This document shows, in pieces, positions 1-7,732 of a stretch of 64,000 bases of DNA. The notes beneath the pieces are model-generated. The model was not told where the DNA came from. It made no database searches and saw only the letters and a program-made list of their open reading frames with translations. This DNA is from an uncultured Eubacteriales bacterium (lineage in GTDB: Bacteria; Bacillota; Clostridia; Oscillospirales; CAG-272): assembly GCA_934432675.1 (NCBI GenBank), contig CAKRYT010000001.1, forward strand, positions 1 through 64,000. The letters are read 5' to 3'. Numbering within the stretch: position 1 is the first letter of the stretch; the number at the start of each line of letters is the position of its first letter. Position numbers and translations under genes: made by a program.

Positions 1-398
1 CGCACAAAGGCAACACGTATTTCATCAGTTTCTCTGATAATAATATTAAACATTTTTGTCTCTCCTTCCATAAGGCCGTTTTTGATTGATTCGATCTTTC
101 TCAGGCGGTTTTGAGTGTTTTCAACGAGCAAATTCAGTTCGTCAAGCTTGCCATTCAATATCCCGATGATTTTTTCATTATCGCCGATGGTCAGTTGTCG
201 GCGTATCTCATCAAGAGAAAAGCCCAGTTCCTTCAAAGCAATGATACGATAGCAGTCCGCTAACTTTAAAGCGGAATAGTACCTATACCCTGTAAACTTG
301 TCGATTCTGTCCGGCACAAGCAATCCCTCGGAGTCGTAATATCGTAGAGCTTTGACCGACATGTTGCACAGCTTTGATAATTCACCGATCTTATACAT
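1..398 (-). CDS. MerR-family transcriptional regulator, partial
   Basis: The gene runs off the left edge, so only the first 132 codons are present. It opens with MYKIGELSKLCNMSVKALRY, the winged helix-turn-helix of the MerR family, followed by YYDSEGLLVPDRID and FTGYRYYSA, typical of the BltR/BmrR branch. Residues about 80-110 look like the dimerising coiled coil (LDELNLLVENTQNRLRKIES), and the last visible residues begin what could be a GyrI-like effector domain. Members of this branch bind a distorted -35/-10 spacer and activate multidrug or stress genes, but the target is not in the window. The ATG follows an AGGAAG ribosome site. The effector is unknown. Confidence 0.85.
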   Translation of the reverse strand, partial: MYKIGELSKLCNMSVKALRYYDSEGLLVPDRIDKFTGYRYYSALKLADCYRIIALKELGFSLDEIRRQLTIGDNEKIIGILNGKLDELNLLVENTQNRLRKIESIKNGLMEGETKMFNIIIRETDEIRVAFV

Positions 399-566
399 AG
401 TTTCTTCCTTTCTTCTGATTTTGCAATATCAGAAACAGCGCTATTTCTTCCTTGCAAGTCAAGTTTATCATTACCGTTGGGGGGAGAGTCAAGAGGTTTT
501 TGAAAAAATTTGCGATTATAAAAATCAGCCGAAAGTGGGGCAAAAACCTCATTTTCGACTGATTTT

Positions 567-680
567 TGGTCGGAGTGGAGCATTCGCCGCGGGCGAAACA
601 AGATTCGGTTTGCGGAGCGAACACGGGTCCGGGAAGCGGACCCAAAGGGAAAGAGGGGGCAAGCCCCCTCTCCGTTGTTT
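567..680 (-). repeat. tRNA-tail repeat unit 1 (114 bp)
   Basis: Distal copy of a tandem unit lying downstream of tRNA-Pro. Read on the minus strand it holds a GC hairpin (GAGGGGG / CCCCCTC) followed by TTT, an inverted repeat GGGTCCG / CGGACCC, a small hairpin TTCGCC / GGCGAA, and ends with CACTCCGACCA, the same 11 bases that end the tRNA. The first 94 bases differ from unit 2 at only three positions. Confidence 0.8.
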
Positions 681-795
681 TGGTCGGAGTGGAACATTCG
701 CCGCAGGCGAAACAAGATTCGGTTTGCGGAGCGAACACGGGTCCGGGAATCGGACCCAAAGGGAAAGAGGGGGCATAAGACCCCCTCTTTTTCTT
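681..795 (-). repeat. tRNA-tail repeat unit 2 (115 bp), with terminator
   Basis: Proximal copy of the same unit, directly abutting the CCA end of tRNA-Pro. Its first part on the minus strand is an intrinsic terminator, GAGGGGG-TCTTATG-CCCCCTC followed by TTT at about 766-788, which probably ends the tRNA transcript. It ends with CACTCCGACCA. The segment just before that tail (GCAAACCGAATCTTGT) resembles the tRNA T arm, so the unit may derive from a tRNA 3' part that received a hairpin insert. Confidence 0.75.
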
Positions 796-871
796 TGGTC
801 GGAGTGACAGGATTCGAACCTGCGGCATCCTGCTCCCAAAGCAGGCGCGCTACCAACTGCGCTACACCCCG
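796..871 (-). tRNA. tRNA-Pro (anticodon TGG)
   Basis: A complete 76-nt cloverleaf. The acceptor arms CGGGGTG and CACTCCG pair with one G-T wobble. The anticodon stem CCTGC/GCAGG encloses TTTGGGA, so the anticodon is TGG (proline). The T arm contains GGTTCGAATCC, and CCA is encoded. The only good promoter upstream lies beyond a truncated copy of this tRNA, so the primary transcript probably starts with that copy. Tail repeats and a terminator follow. Confidence 0.95.
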
Positions 872-998
872 AAAAGTATAAACTGACTCTATCTAAACAC
901 TCTATGTCCTGCTTTGTCCGCCCTCGCCGGTCGTGAGGTCGTCGCGCATCGCTCACAGGCTCGCTCTCGCGACTCCCCACTTTGCGGCGTATCGCTAT

Positions 999-1027
999 GT
1001 GAAAACACCACACCGTGGTGTTTTCAC
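999..1027. repeat. 29-bp perfect hairpin between the half tRNA and tRNA-Pro
   Basis: Thirteen-base arms GTGAAAACACCAC / GTGGTGTTTTCAC enclose three bases. In the minus-strand transcript the hairpin comes 8 bases after the truncated tRNA copy. It has no T-run behind it, so it is unlikely to be a strong terminator. It could instead block or guide processing; this is inference. Confidence 0.75.
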
Positions 1028-1034
1028 TTGCTCC

Positions 1035-1071
1035 CCCAAAGCAGGCGCGCTACCAACTGCGCTACACCCCG
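1035..1071 (-). pseudogene. tRNA-Pro 5' half (residues 1-37)
   Basis: An exact copy of the first 37 nt of tRNA-Pro, from the 5' end through the anticodon TGG and one further base. After a two-base insertion the bases AGCA still match; then the sequence diverges into the hairpin at 999-1027. There is no T arm or 3' acceptor strand, so it cannot form a working tRNA. It has the same 5' flank as the full gene. Confidence 0.85.
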
Positions 1072-1144
1072 AAAAGTATAAACTGACTCTATCTAAACAC
1101 TCTACGTCCTGCTTTGTCCGCCCTCGCCGGTCGTGAGGTCGTCG
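1035..1144. repeat. 110-bp direct repeat (other copy at 835-944)
   Basis: The two copies lie exactly 200 bp apart with one mismatch (915 against 1115). Each carries the first 37 nt of tRNA-Pro plus 73 bp of its upstream flank. The near identity points to a recent duplication. Confidence 0.9.
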
Positions 1145-1191
1145 TTAGGGCTTGTTCCTGCTAGTTGATTTGCATCATACCCAATACGATT

Positions 1192-1220
1192 ATCATAGCA
1201 AAAGCGAGGAGAAAAGTCAA
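1192..1220 (-). promoter_or_regulatory. promoter of the tRNA-Pro cluster
   Basis: On the minus strand TTGACT and TATGAT are separated by 17 bp. It reads toward the half tRNA first and then the complete tRNA. I found no comparable promoter between the two. Confidence 0.65.
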
Positions 1221-1252
1221 GAGCACGGCGATGGAGTGGTGTGATAAAAATG

Positions 1253-1283
1253 AAAGAGGAGCCGTGATTTGCGGCTCCTCTTT
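1253..1283 (-). terminator. terminator after pyrG
   Basis: Arms AAAGAGGAGCCG / CGGCTCCTCTTT enclose a 7-nt loop, just past the pyrG stop codon. Confidence 0.8.
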
Positions 1284-1292
1284 GAGGTTGAT

Positions 1293-2909
1293 TTATTTGT
1301 TCTTCTCCTCGTGACGGAGCGCAGCACCGACCAACCCCAGGAACAGGGGATGAGCGCGGTTGGGGCGGCTCTTGAATTCCGGATGGAACTGCACGCCGAT
1401 ATAGAAATCATTTTCGGGGACCTCGACCGTCTCGACGATATAGTCGTCGGGGGAGGTACCGCTGACCACAAGCCCCGCGTTGATCAGTTGCGCGCGGAAA
1501 TCGTTGTTGAATTCATAACGGTGGCGGTGGCGTTCGGAGATCTCCCTCTCGCCGTAGCAACGATACATCTGCGTGCCGGGCACGACTTTGCAGGGGTAGG
1601 CACCGAGGCGGAGCGTGCCGCCTTTTGCGACGTCGTCGTTTTGGTCGGGCAAAAAGTCGATGACTTTATGCGTGGAGGCGGGGTCAAACTCGCCCGAGTT
1701 GGCGTCTGCCATACCGGCGACGCTCCGTGCAAACGCGATGACCGCAATCTGCATCCCGAGACAGATGCCGAGGTAGGGGAGATTGTGCGTGCGGCAATAG
1801 TCTGCCGTTGCGATTTTGCCCTCGATCCCGCGACTGCCGAAGCCCCCGGGAACGACCACCCCGTCCACGTCGGCGAGTATCTCCGCAACGTTTTCTGGTG
1901 TCACGGTTTCGGAATCAATCCACTTGATCTTGACGTGGGTGCCGTGAACGTAACCTGCGTGACGGAGTGCTTCGGCAACCGACAGATAGGCATCGTGCAG
2001 TTGTACGTATTTGCCGACGAGAGCGATTGAAACGTGTTTCGGGCGGTTGTGGATGCGATCGAGCATCTCATTCCATTCGGTGAGGTCGATCTCGGGCGCA
2101 TGAATGCCGAGTTCACGGCAGACGATGGAGGAAAAGTTGCTCTTTTCGAGCATGATCGGAGCTTCGTAGAGCACGGGCAGCGTGATGTTTTCGATTACGC
2201 AATCCGGCTTGACGTTGCAGAACATGGAGATTTTTTTGAAAATGGACTCTTCGAGTGGCTCATCACAGCGGAGAATGATGATGTCCGGCTTGATGCCCAT
2301 GCCTTGAAGTTCCTTGACGGAGTGCTGGGTCGGCTTGGATTTGTGCTCGTCGGAGCCGCGCAGGAAAGGTACCAGCGTCACGTGGATGAACAGGCAATTC
2401 TCGGTCCCGACTTCCAGCGAGACCTGCCGCGCCGCTTCGAGAAATGGCTGGCTCTCGATGTCACCGATGGTGCCGCCGATCTCGGTGATGACCACATCGG
2501 CAGAGGTCTTTTTCGCGACCGCGTAAATAAAATCCTTGATCTCGTTCGTCACGTGGGGGATGACCTGTACCGTGGAGCCGAGGTAGGCACCGCGCCGCTC
2601 TTTGTTCAGGACGTTCCAGTACACTTTCCCCGTCGTCAGATTGGAATACTTGTTCAGATCTTCGTCGATGAACCGCTCGTAGTGCCCGAGGTCGAGGTCA
2701 GTCTCGGCACCGTCCTCGGTGACGTATACCTCCCCGTGCTGGTAGGGGCTCATTGTGCCGGGGTCGACATTGATGTACGGGTCGAGTTTCTGTGCCGCGA
2801 CTTTCAGCCCACGCGATTTGAGCAGTCTGCCGAGGCTGGCGGCGGTAATACCTTTACCGAGCCCGGATACGACACCGCCCGTGACGAAAATGTACTTTGT
2901 CTTGTCCAT
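1293..2909 (-). CDS. pyrG: CTP synthase
   Basis: Makes CTP from UTP, ATP and glutamine in the cytoplasm. The 538-residue protein has the usual length and order. The N-terminal amidoligase begins [20 protein letters not shown] with its P-loop at about 12-20. A C-terminal class I glutaminase follows, with GICLGMQ (nucleophile Cys383) and FHPEF (His509, Glu511) completing the triad. I start at the ATG preceded by GGAG with good spacing; an ATG ten codons earlier lacks a ribosome site. It is the last gene of a run glnA-ANTAR regulator-pyrG with short gaps, so it may share control by nitrogen status, which fits an enzyme that consumes glutamine. A terminator follows. Confidence 0.97.
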   Translation of the reverse strand: MDKTKYIFVTGGVVSGLGKGITAASLGRLLKSRGLKVAAQKLDPYINVDPGTMSPYQHGEVYVTEDGAETDLDLGHYERFIDEDLNKYSNLTTGKVYWNVLNKERRGAYLGSTVQVIPHVTNEIKDFIYAVAKKTSADVVITEIGGTIGDIESQPFLEAARQVSLEVGTENCLFIHVTLVPFLRGSDEHKSKPTQHSVKELQGMGIKPDIIILRCDEPLEESIFKKISMFCNVKPDCVIENITLPVLYEAPIMLEKSNFSSIVCRELGIHAPEIDLTEWNEMLDRIHNRPKHVSIALVGKYVQLHDAYLSVAEALRHAGYVHGTHVKIKWIDSETVTPENVAEILADVDGVVVPGGFGSRGIEGKIATADYCRTHNLPYLGICLGMQIAVIAFARSVAGMADANSGEFDPASTHKVIDFLPDQNDDVAKGGTLRLGAYPCKVVPGTQMYRCYGEREISERHRHRYEFNNDFRAQLINAGLVVSGTSPDDYIVETVEVPENDFYIGVQFHPEFKSRPNRAHPLFLGLVGAALRHEEKNK

Positions 2910-2951
2910 TATTTTTATCTCCATTTCAGTATAACTCATGAGGAACCGGGG

Positions 2952-3536
2952 TCAGCTGTCGTAGGTGCGGATAATGTCCTCCGCGACCTCTCGCCGACTG
3001 CGGCGCGTGTCCATCGCCTGTTTTTCAATATAGTAGTGGGCGTCCGTTTCGTTCATTCCGAGGTGGGAGATGAGCAACCACTTTGCGCGGTTGACAAGAC
3101 GGATATCCATCATTTTTTCTTCAAGTGTGCGCGCCTTCCGCTCCATCTTGGCGAGCCGCGCCGATACGGCGGCGAGCAACCGCACGGTGGTGTAGAGCGT
3201 CTGCCGCGGCACCGGTTTCGCCAGGGTCAGAACGCCGGCGTCTTCGGCACGGATTGCGACTTGTTCATACGTGTCGGACTTCGTCAGGAGCAAAACACCG
3301 GTATGCCCCTCGGCGGCGTCCTGGGCGAGATCCAGCCCGAATTCGTCGGGGAGAGGTGCATTGACGACCAGGATATCAAACGCCTCCGACAGGAGCAGGC
3401 GTCGCGCCTCGCCGCCCGTGCGGGCAAGCGTCGGTGGCTCGAATTCGTCGGCGGGGAGGAGCGACGCGATATAGTCGTGGGTCTGTTGACCGCCCGATAC
3501 GACCAGTACGCGCCGCCGCGATTTCGGGTCTTTCAC
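2952..3536 (-). CDS. ANTAR-domain antiterminator response regulator
   Basis: A 194-residue protein. Residues 1-120 resemble a response-regulator receiver (RVLVVSGG, LVVNAPLPDEFGLDL, LLTKSD, LAKPV), although the usual phosphorylatable Asp sits in a degenerate context. A helical linker (LEEKMMDIRLVNRAK) leads into a C-terminal ANTAR domain at about 140-190 (LGMNETDAHYYIEKQAM ... RREVAEDII). ANTAR proteins bind paired RNA hairpins and prevent termination. The start is GTG behind AAGGGAGG, 12 bp after glnA. The clear RNA candidate nearby is the glnN leader, which has a hairpin followed by an intrinsic terminator. The link between the two is inferred from context and from known clostridial practice. 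Confidence 0.88.
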   Translation of the reverse strand: MKDPKSRRRVLVVSGGQQTHDYIASLLPADEFEPPTLARTGGEARRLLLSEAFDILVVNAPLPDEFGLDLAQDAAEGHTGVLLLTKSDTYEQVAIRAEDAGVLTLAKPVPRQTLYTTVRLLAAVSARLAKMERKARTLEEKMMDIRLVNRAKWLLISHLGMNETDAHYYIEKQAMDTRRSRREVAEDIIRTYDS

Positions 3537-3548
3537 GGCAAGCCTCCC

Positions 3549-4745
3549 TTAAAATGCAAGAAAACCGGGGAGGTATTTGCGGATAAACGCGCTGTCCTTT
3601 GCCAGTGCACGTGCTTTTGAGAGGGAAACAGGGAGTCTCGCGAGTTTTTCCGTCGTCGCCGCATCGGCACGGAACAGATTGCCGTTTACCGGCGGAGGCG
3701 GGGTCATGCCGGTTTCAATCCCGTCCAGCCCCGCGTGGATCAGCAGCGCGTACGCGAGATACGGATTTGCAAGCGGGTCGGGCGAGCGCACCTCCAAACG
3801 GCGGTGTGCACGGTCTGCGGCGGGAATACGGATGAGGGGCGAGCGATTTTCCGGCGACCAGGTGACGTAGCACGGAGCCTTCTTTTCCCCGAGCCGCAGG
3901 TAGGAGTCCTCCGTCGGGTTGAGAAACGCGGTGCATTCCGCCACGTGGGCAAGAATCCCCGCCATGAAGGCGGGCAGTCGGTCCGCGCCGTCGGCAGAGG
4001 TGAGCGACAGGTTGATGTGCAGCCCGTTTCCGCTCTCGCCGGGGAGAGGTTTCGGTGAAAAATCGGCGTACAGCCCGTTACGCTGTGCCGTCGCCTTCAC
4101 GACGGTCTGAAAGTTCATGGCATCATCTGCCGCGCGCAAGGCGTCTGAATAGCGAAAGTCGATTTCGTTCTGTCCCGGCCCCTCCTCGTGGTGGGAGCAC
4201 TCCGGGAGAATCCCCATATCGAGGAGCGTCAGGCAGATCTCCCGCCGGACGTTCTCCCCGCGGTCTTCGGGCGCGACGTCCATGTAGCCGGCATGGTCAA
4301 ACGGCTCCTTGGTGGGGTCACCGTTTGCATCTGTCTTGAAGAGGTAGAATTCAAATTCCGTCCCGACCTGTACGGTCAGTCCCATCTGCGCTGCCCGTTC
4401 CGTCGCGCGGCGGAGGATGAGGCGGGAGTCCCGCTCAAACGGCGTGCCGTCCGGGTGGCGTATGTCGCAGAACATACGCACCACCTTACCGTGGGAGGGA
4501 CGCCATGGCAGAACGTTCAGCGTGGAGGGGACGGGGAAGAGGAGGAGATCGGACTTTTCCACATCGCCGAAACCGCGTATGGCGGAGGCATCGAATGAAA
4601 TACCGCTCTCAAAAGCACGGCGGAGCTCGCTCGGCTGGATTGAGACGTTCTTTTGCCGCCCGTCGACGTCGCAGAAGGCGAGACGGATAAAACTGACGTC
4701 TTCCTCGCGGACAAACTCGTAGACTTCTTCGGCTGTGTAGAGCAT
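3549..4745 (-). CDS. glnA: glutamine synthetase, type I
   Basis: Condenses ammonia and glutamate using ATP. The 398-residue protein is shorter than the usual 440 or so. Recognisable motifs are the beta-grasp start (FVREEDVSFIRLAFCDVDG), GTEFEFYLF, HHEEGPGQNEIDF with metal-binding Glu, and SGNGLHINLSL near the ammonium site. The ATG is chosen because GGGGAGGTG lies directly upstream; the frame could open 24 codons earlier without a ribosome site. It heads the operon with the ANTAR regulator and pyrG. It is divergent from a type III glutamine synthetase, so the cell has two unrelated enzyme types side by side. Confidence 0.95.
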   Translation of the reverse strand: MLYTAEEVYEFVREEDVSFIRLAFCDVDGRQKNVSIQPSELRRAFESGISFDASAIRGFGDVEKSDLLLFPVPSTLNVLPWRPSHGKVVRMFCDIRHPDGTPFERDSRLILRRATERAAQMGLTVQVGTEFEFYLFKTDANGDPTKEPFDHAGYMDVAPEDRGENVRREICLTLLDMGILPECSHHEEGPGQNEIDFRYSDALRAADDAMNFQTVVKATAQRNGLYADFSPKPLPGESGNGLHINLSLTSADGADRLPAFMAGILAHVAECTAFLNPTEDSYLRLGEKKAPCYVTWSPENRSPLIRIPAADRAHRRLEVRSPDPLANPYLAYALLIHAGLDGIETGMTPPPPVNGNLFRADAATTEKLARLPVSLSKARALAKDSAFIRKYLPGFLAF

Positions 4746-4835
4746 GATAGCGCACCTCCCCAAAAAGCGAAAAAGGATGCTACCGCCGGAGAGGTCACGC
4801 CTGCCGAAAGTAAACACCCTTGTTTACGACAATAG

Positions 4836-4864
4836 AGTATATAAGATTTCCTCTTGTTTGTCAA
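4836..4864 (-). promoter_or_regulatory. glnA promoter
   Basis: TTGACA and TATACT with a 17-bp spacer on the minus strand. The leader of about 85 nt contains a small hairpin GTAAACA / TGTTTAC at 4811-4828 but no terminator. Confidence 0.8.
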
Positions 4865-4909
4865 TGGGGTTTTTCGCAAAAAATCGACGGATTTTTTTGC
4901 GGAAAGTAC

Positions 4910-4938
4910 TTGACAAGTGCCTTTTGCGGTGGTATAGT
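4910..4938 (+). promoter_or_regulatory. glnN promoter
   Basis: TTGACA and TATAGT with a 17-bp spacer. It lies back to back with the glnA promoter, with 45 bp between the two -35 boxes. Confidence 0.85.
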
Positions 4939-4944
4939 TGTGCA

Positions 4945-5055
4945 CATAAAGCGACAAGGACGCCGCAGACGGGTAGAAACTGTCTGTGGCGATTTTGTTT
5001 GGCAAGCGACAAGGGCGTCGTACACGGTACACCCCCCTTGTCGCCTTTTATTTTT
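4945..5055 (+). promoter_or_regulatory. glnN leader: ANTAR-type attenuator
   Basis: The leader holds a 10-bp hairpin at 4961-4991 (CGCCGCAGAC / GTCTGTGGCG). An intrinsic terminator at 5006-5044 (GCGACAAGGG / CCCTTGTCGC) is followed by TTTTATTTTT. The sequence GCGACAAGG occurs twice (4951 and 5006), so either copy can pair with the 3' arm near 5036-5044. This layout fits regulated readthrough, most likely by the ANTAR protein encoded across the divergent promoter. I do not see two unambiguous hexaloops of the canonical ANTAR RNA, so the ligand assignment is inference. Confidence 0.65.
5006..5055 (+). terminator. leader terminator upstream of glnN
   Basis: A 10-bp GC-rich stem followed by a T-rich tract, ending 18 bp before the glnN start. 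A terminator in this place implies attenuation. Confidence 0.85.
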
Positions 5056-5072
5056 GAAGGGAGAAACAATCC

Positions 5073-7166
5073 ATGAGTCACGTAAGCGAAGTATTCTCAT
5101 CCATGGTCTTCGACGATGCCACGATGGAGGCACGTCTGCCGAAGGAGACCTACCGTGCCCTCAAAAAATCGGTCAGTGAAGGCACGCCGATCGACGGTGC
5201 CGTCGCGGCAGTCGTCGCAAACGCCATGAAGGACTGGGCGGTCGAAAAGGGGGCTACCCATTATACACACTGGTTTCAGCCTATGACCGGCGTGACGGCG
5301 GAAAAACACGACAGTTTTATCTCGCCGAAAGCGAACGGCAAGGTCATCATGGAGTTTTCCGGCAGGGAACTCATCCAGGGGGAGCCGGATGCTTCTTCGT
5401 TCCCGTCCGGGGGGTTGCGTGCCACCTTTGAGGCACGCGGCTACACGGCGTGGGATGCTACCTCGTATGCGTTCATCAAGGACGGGGTGCTGTACATCCC
5501 GACGGTGTTTTGCTCCTACGGCGGGGAGGCACTGGATCAGAAGACGGCACTCCTGCGTTCCATGGAGACGATCAACCGCGAGGCTCTCCGTATCCTCAAA
5601 CTGTTCGGACACACGGAAGTCGGGGCGGTACGCACGACCGTCGGACCCGAGCAGGAATATTTCCTCGTGGATAAGGCGATGTTTGACCGCCGTAAGGACC
5701 TGATCTACACAGGCAGGACCCTTTTCGGTGCCCGCGCCCCCAAAGGACAGGAACTTGACGACCACTATTTCGGTGCCATCAAGCCGCGCGTTGCCGCCTT
5801 CATGAAAGAACTGAACGAGGAACTCTGGAAACTCGGTGTGCTCGCCAAGACCGAACATAACGAGGTGGCCCCCGCACAACACGAACTTGCGCCGATCTTC
5901 ACGACGACCAACATCGCCGCCGATCACAACCAGCTCACCATGGAACTCATGCAGAAGATCGCGAAGAAACACGGCATGGTCTGCCTGCTCCATGAAAAGC
6001 CCTTCGCCGGGGTCAACGGCTCCGGTAAGCACAACAACTGGTCGCTCTCGACGGATACGGGCGTCAACCTCTTGGAACCCGGTGCCACCCCGAGCGAGAA
6101 CGCACAGTTCCTCCTGTTCCTGACCGCCGTCATCAAGGCAGTCGACGAATACCAGGATCTGCTCCGTATTTCGGTCGCCTCCGCGGGGAACGATCATCGC
6201 CTCGGGGCGAACGAGGCACCGCCCGCCATCGTCTCCATGTTCCTGGGGTCCGACCTTGCCGATGTGCTGAAAGCCATTGAGAAGGACGCGAAATACGACG
6301 CAAAGCAGAAAGAGGTCATGCGGATCGGCGTCCATACGCTGCCGAAGTTCTCGCGTGACACGACCGACCGCAACCGCACGAGCCCCTTTGCCTTTACGGG
6401 CAACAAATTTGAATTCCGTATGCTCGGCTCCGCCGCCTCCATCTCCTGCGCCAATACGGTGCTGAACACGATCGTCGCCGAAGAACTGCGGCAGTTCGCC
6501 GATACTCTGGAAAGTGCCGATGACTTTGAGGCGGCACTGCACGACCTCATCAAAAAGGTCATTTCCGAGCACGGTCGCATCATCTTCAACGGTGACGGTT
6601 ACGATGAGGCGTGGGTGAGGGAAGCGGAAAAACGCGGTCTCTACAATCTCAAAACCACGCCGGACGCCCTCGCCCACCTGATGGACAAAAAGAACACCGA
6701 CCTGTTCATTTCGCACGGCGTTTACAGCATGGTGGAACTGGAAGCGAGACATGAAGTTCTGCTCGAAAACTATTGCAAGACCATCGGTATCGAAGCACTC
6801 ACCATGCTGGATATGGCGAGAAAAGACATTCTGCCCGCAATGAGTGCTTACACGACGAAACTCGCCGCCGCCGTCGCAACCAAAAAGAGCACGTTGCCGA
6901 CGCTGGACACGACCTACGAGGAAGAGATGCTCGCCCGCCTGAACACACTGCTCACCGCCGCCTACCGTGCGACGGAGGCACTCGATCGCGACATGACCGC
7001 GTCGAAGACGGTCGGGGACACGGTGGCCCTCGCCGACTTCTTCAAGAGCCACATCCGCGAGGATATGACCGCGCTGAGGATTCCGGTCGACGAAATGGAG
7101 ACGCTCACCTCTGCCGAGGCGTGGCCGTATCCGTCCTACGGCGATCTGCTGTTCAGCGTCCGTTGA
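5073..7166 (+). CDS. glnN: glutamine synthetase, type III
   Basis: Assimilates ammonia into glutamine. At 697 residues it has the length of the large type III family found in Bacteroides and clostridia. Visible family features are the N-terminal domain with HWFQPMTGVTAEKHDSF, SFPSGGLRATFEARGYTAWD, VGPEQEYFLV (metal site), HNEVAPAQHELAPIF, GVNGSGKHNNWSLST and the late NRTSPFAFTGNKFEFRMLGS. The long helical C-terminal domain is also present. The start follows AAGGGAG. It has its own promoter and attenuator and is followed by a strong terminator, so it is a single-gene unit. It probably serves as the nitrogen-responsive partner of glnA. Confidence 0.96.
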   Translation: MSHVSEVFSSMVFDDATMEARLPKETYRALKKSVSEGTPIDGAVAAVVANAMKDWAVEKGATHYTHWFQPMTGVTAEKHDSFISPKANGKVIMEFSGRELIQGEPDASSFPSGGLRATFEARGYTAWDATSYAFIKDGVLYIPTVFCSYGGEALDQKTALLRSMETINREALRILKLFGHTEVGAVRTTVGPEQEYFLVDKAMFDRRKDLIYTGRTLFGARAPKGQELDDHYFGAIKPRVAAFMKELNEELWKLGVLAKTEHNEVAPAQHELAPIFTTTNIAADHNQLTMELMQKIAKKHGMVCLLHEKPFAGVNGSGKHNNWSLSTDTGVNLLEPGATPSENAQFLLFLTAVIKAVDEYQDLLRISVASAGNDHRLGANEAPPAIVSMFLGSDLADVLKAIEKDAKYDAKQKEVMRIGVHTLPKFSRDTTDRNRTSPFAFTGNKFEFRMLGSAASISCANTVLNTIVAEELRQFADTLESADDFEAALHDLIKKVISEHGRIIFNGDGYDEAWVREAEKRGLYNLKTTPDALAHLMDKKNTDLFISHGVYSMVELEARHEVLLENYCKTIGIEALTMLDMARKDILPAMSAYTTKLAAAVATKKSTLPTLDTTYEEEMLARLNTLLTAAYRATEALDRDMTASKTVGDTVALADFFKSHIREDMTALRIPVDEMETLTSAEAWPYPSYGDLLFSVR

Positions 7167-7210
7167 ACGGTTGCGGTGCCCCCGAAAGGGGCACGGTACA
7201 GCCGATATGC

Positions 7211-7254
7211 AAGACGGAGCGGTGCCCGAAAATCCGGGCACCGCTCCGTCTTTT
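7211..7254 (+). terminator. glnN terminator
   Basis: An 18-bp perfect stem (AAGACGGAGCGGTGCCCG and its complement) with a 6-nt loop and TTTT. A smaller hairpin GTGCCCC / GGGGCAC precedes it at 7177-7194. The rest of the gap to 7500 is purine-rich and shows no gene. Confidence 0.9.
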
Positions 7255-7447
7255 GCGTCCCCGTCGGGAGTACCGCCGGGGGGCTCTTTTATTGCTGCGC
7301 AACGAAGACGGAGAACGCGGGAGGGCGCGTAGAACGGACGAGCGGTAAACGAAAGAGCGAAAAACAAAACAGGGGAAACAAGACGGGCGAAACCCGGGGG
7401 AGGGAAAGCGGACACAGGAAAAGCGGCACGGAAGAAAAATGAAAACG

Positions 7448-7482
7448 GGAAAAGCGGCACGGGAAATCCGTGCCGCTTTTCC
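7448..7482. terminator. terminator after the feo operon, bidirectional
   Basis: A 15-bp perfect stem GGAAAAGCGGCACGG / CCGTGCCGCTTTTCC with a 5-nt loop. The A/T-rich outer arms work on either strand. It lies 20 bp past the stop of the last feo gene. Confidence 0.8.
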
Positions 7483-7501
7483 TTGCGAGGAATTGTTTGC
7501 A

Positions 7502-7693
7502 TTACTTTTGAGGTTTCTTCTTGGGGGCGGGGTGGCAGGCACTGCAACCGGCGCAGTGTGCACAGTCCCCGCCGCAGACGGTCTTACCGGCGCGCCGATT
7601 TCTGACGATGCGCCAGACGATCACGGCAACGATCGCGAGCACGATCGCGCCCACGAGGAGCGAGCCCCAGTTCTGAGATAGCCATGCAAGCAT
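7502..7693 (-). CDS. FeoB-associated Cys-rich membrane protein
   Basis: A 63-residue protein with one N-terminal membrane helix (about 8-28), a basic stretch RIVRNRRAGK, and a cysteine-rich tail with CGGDCAHCAGCSACH, then a Lys-rich end. Proteins of this pattern are commonly encoded after feoB and are thought to sit in the membrane with it, perhaps holding iron or an iron-sulfur centre; the function is not established. The ATG follows AGGAGG, and the gene comes 39 bp after feoB as the last member of the operon. Confidence 0.85.
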   Translation of the reverse strand: MLAWLSQNWGSLLVGAIVLAIVAVIVWRIVRNRRAGKTVCGGDCAHCAGCSACHPAPKKKPQK

Positions 7694-7732
7694 AGGTAAG
7701 ACCTCCTATTCTATCGGAATGGTGCAGGGGTT

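Noticed and set aside
567..795. CRISPR array or insertion sequence for the tandem units
   Set aside because: Only two long units without spacers; no cas gene or transposase anywhere in the window.
7260..7440. Purine-rich stretch after glnN as a possible gene
   Set aside because: Low-complexity sequence with no ribosome site or protein pattern on either strand.
5097..7547. An 816-codon open frame opposite glnN
   Set aside because: Shadow of a GC-rich gene. The plus strand encodes full-length type III glutamine synthetase with all motifs.
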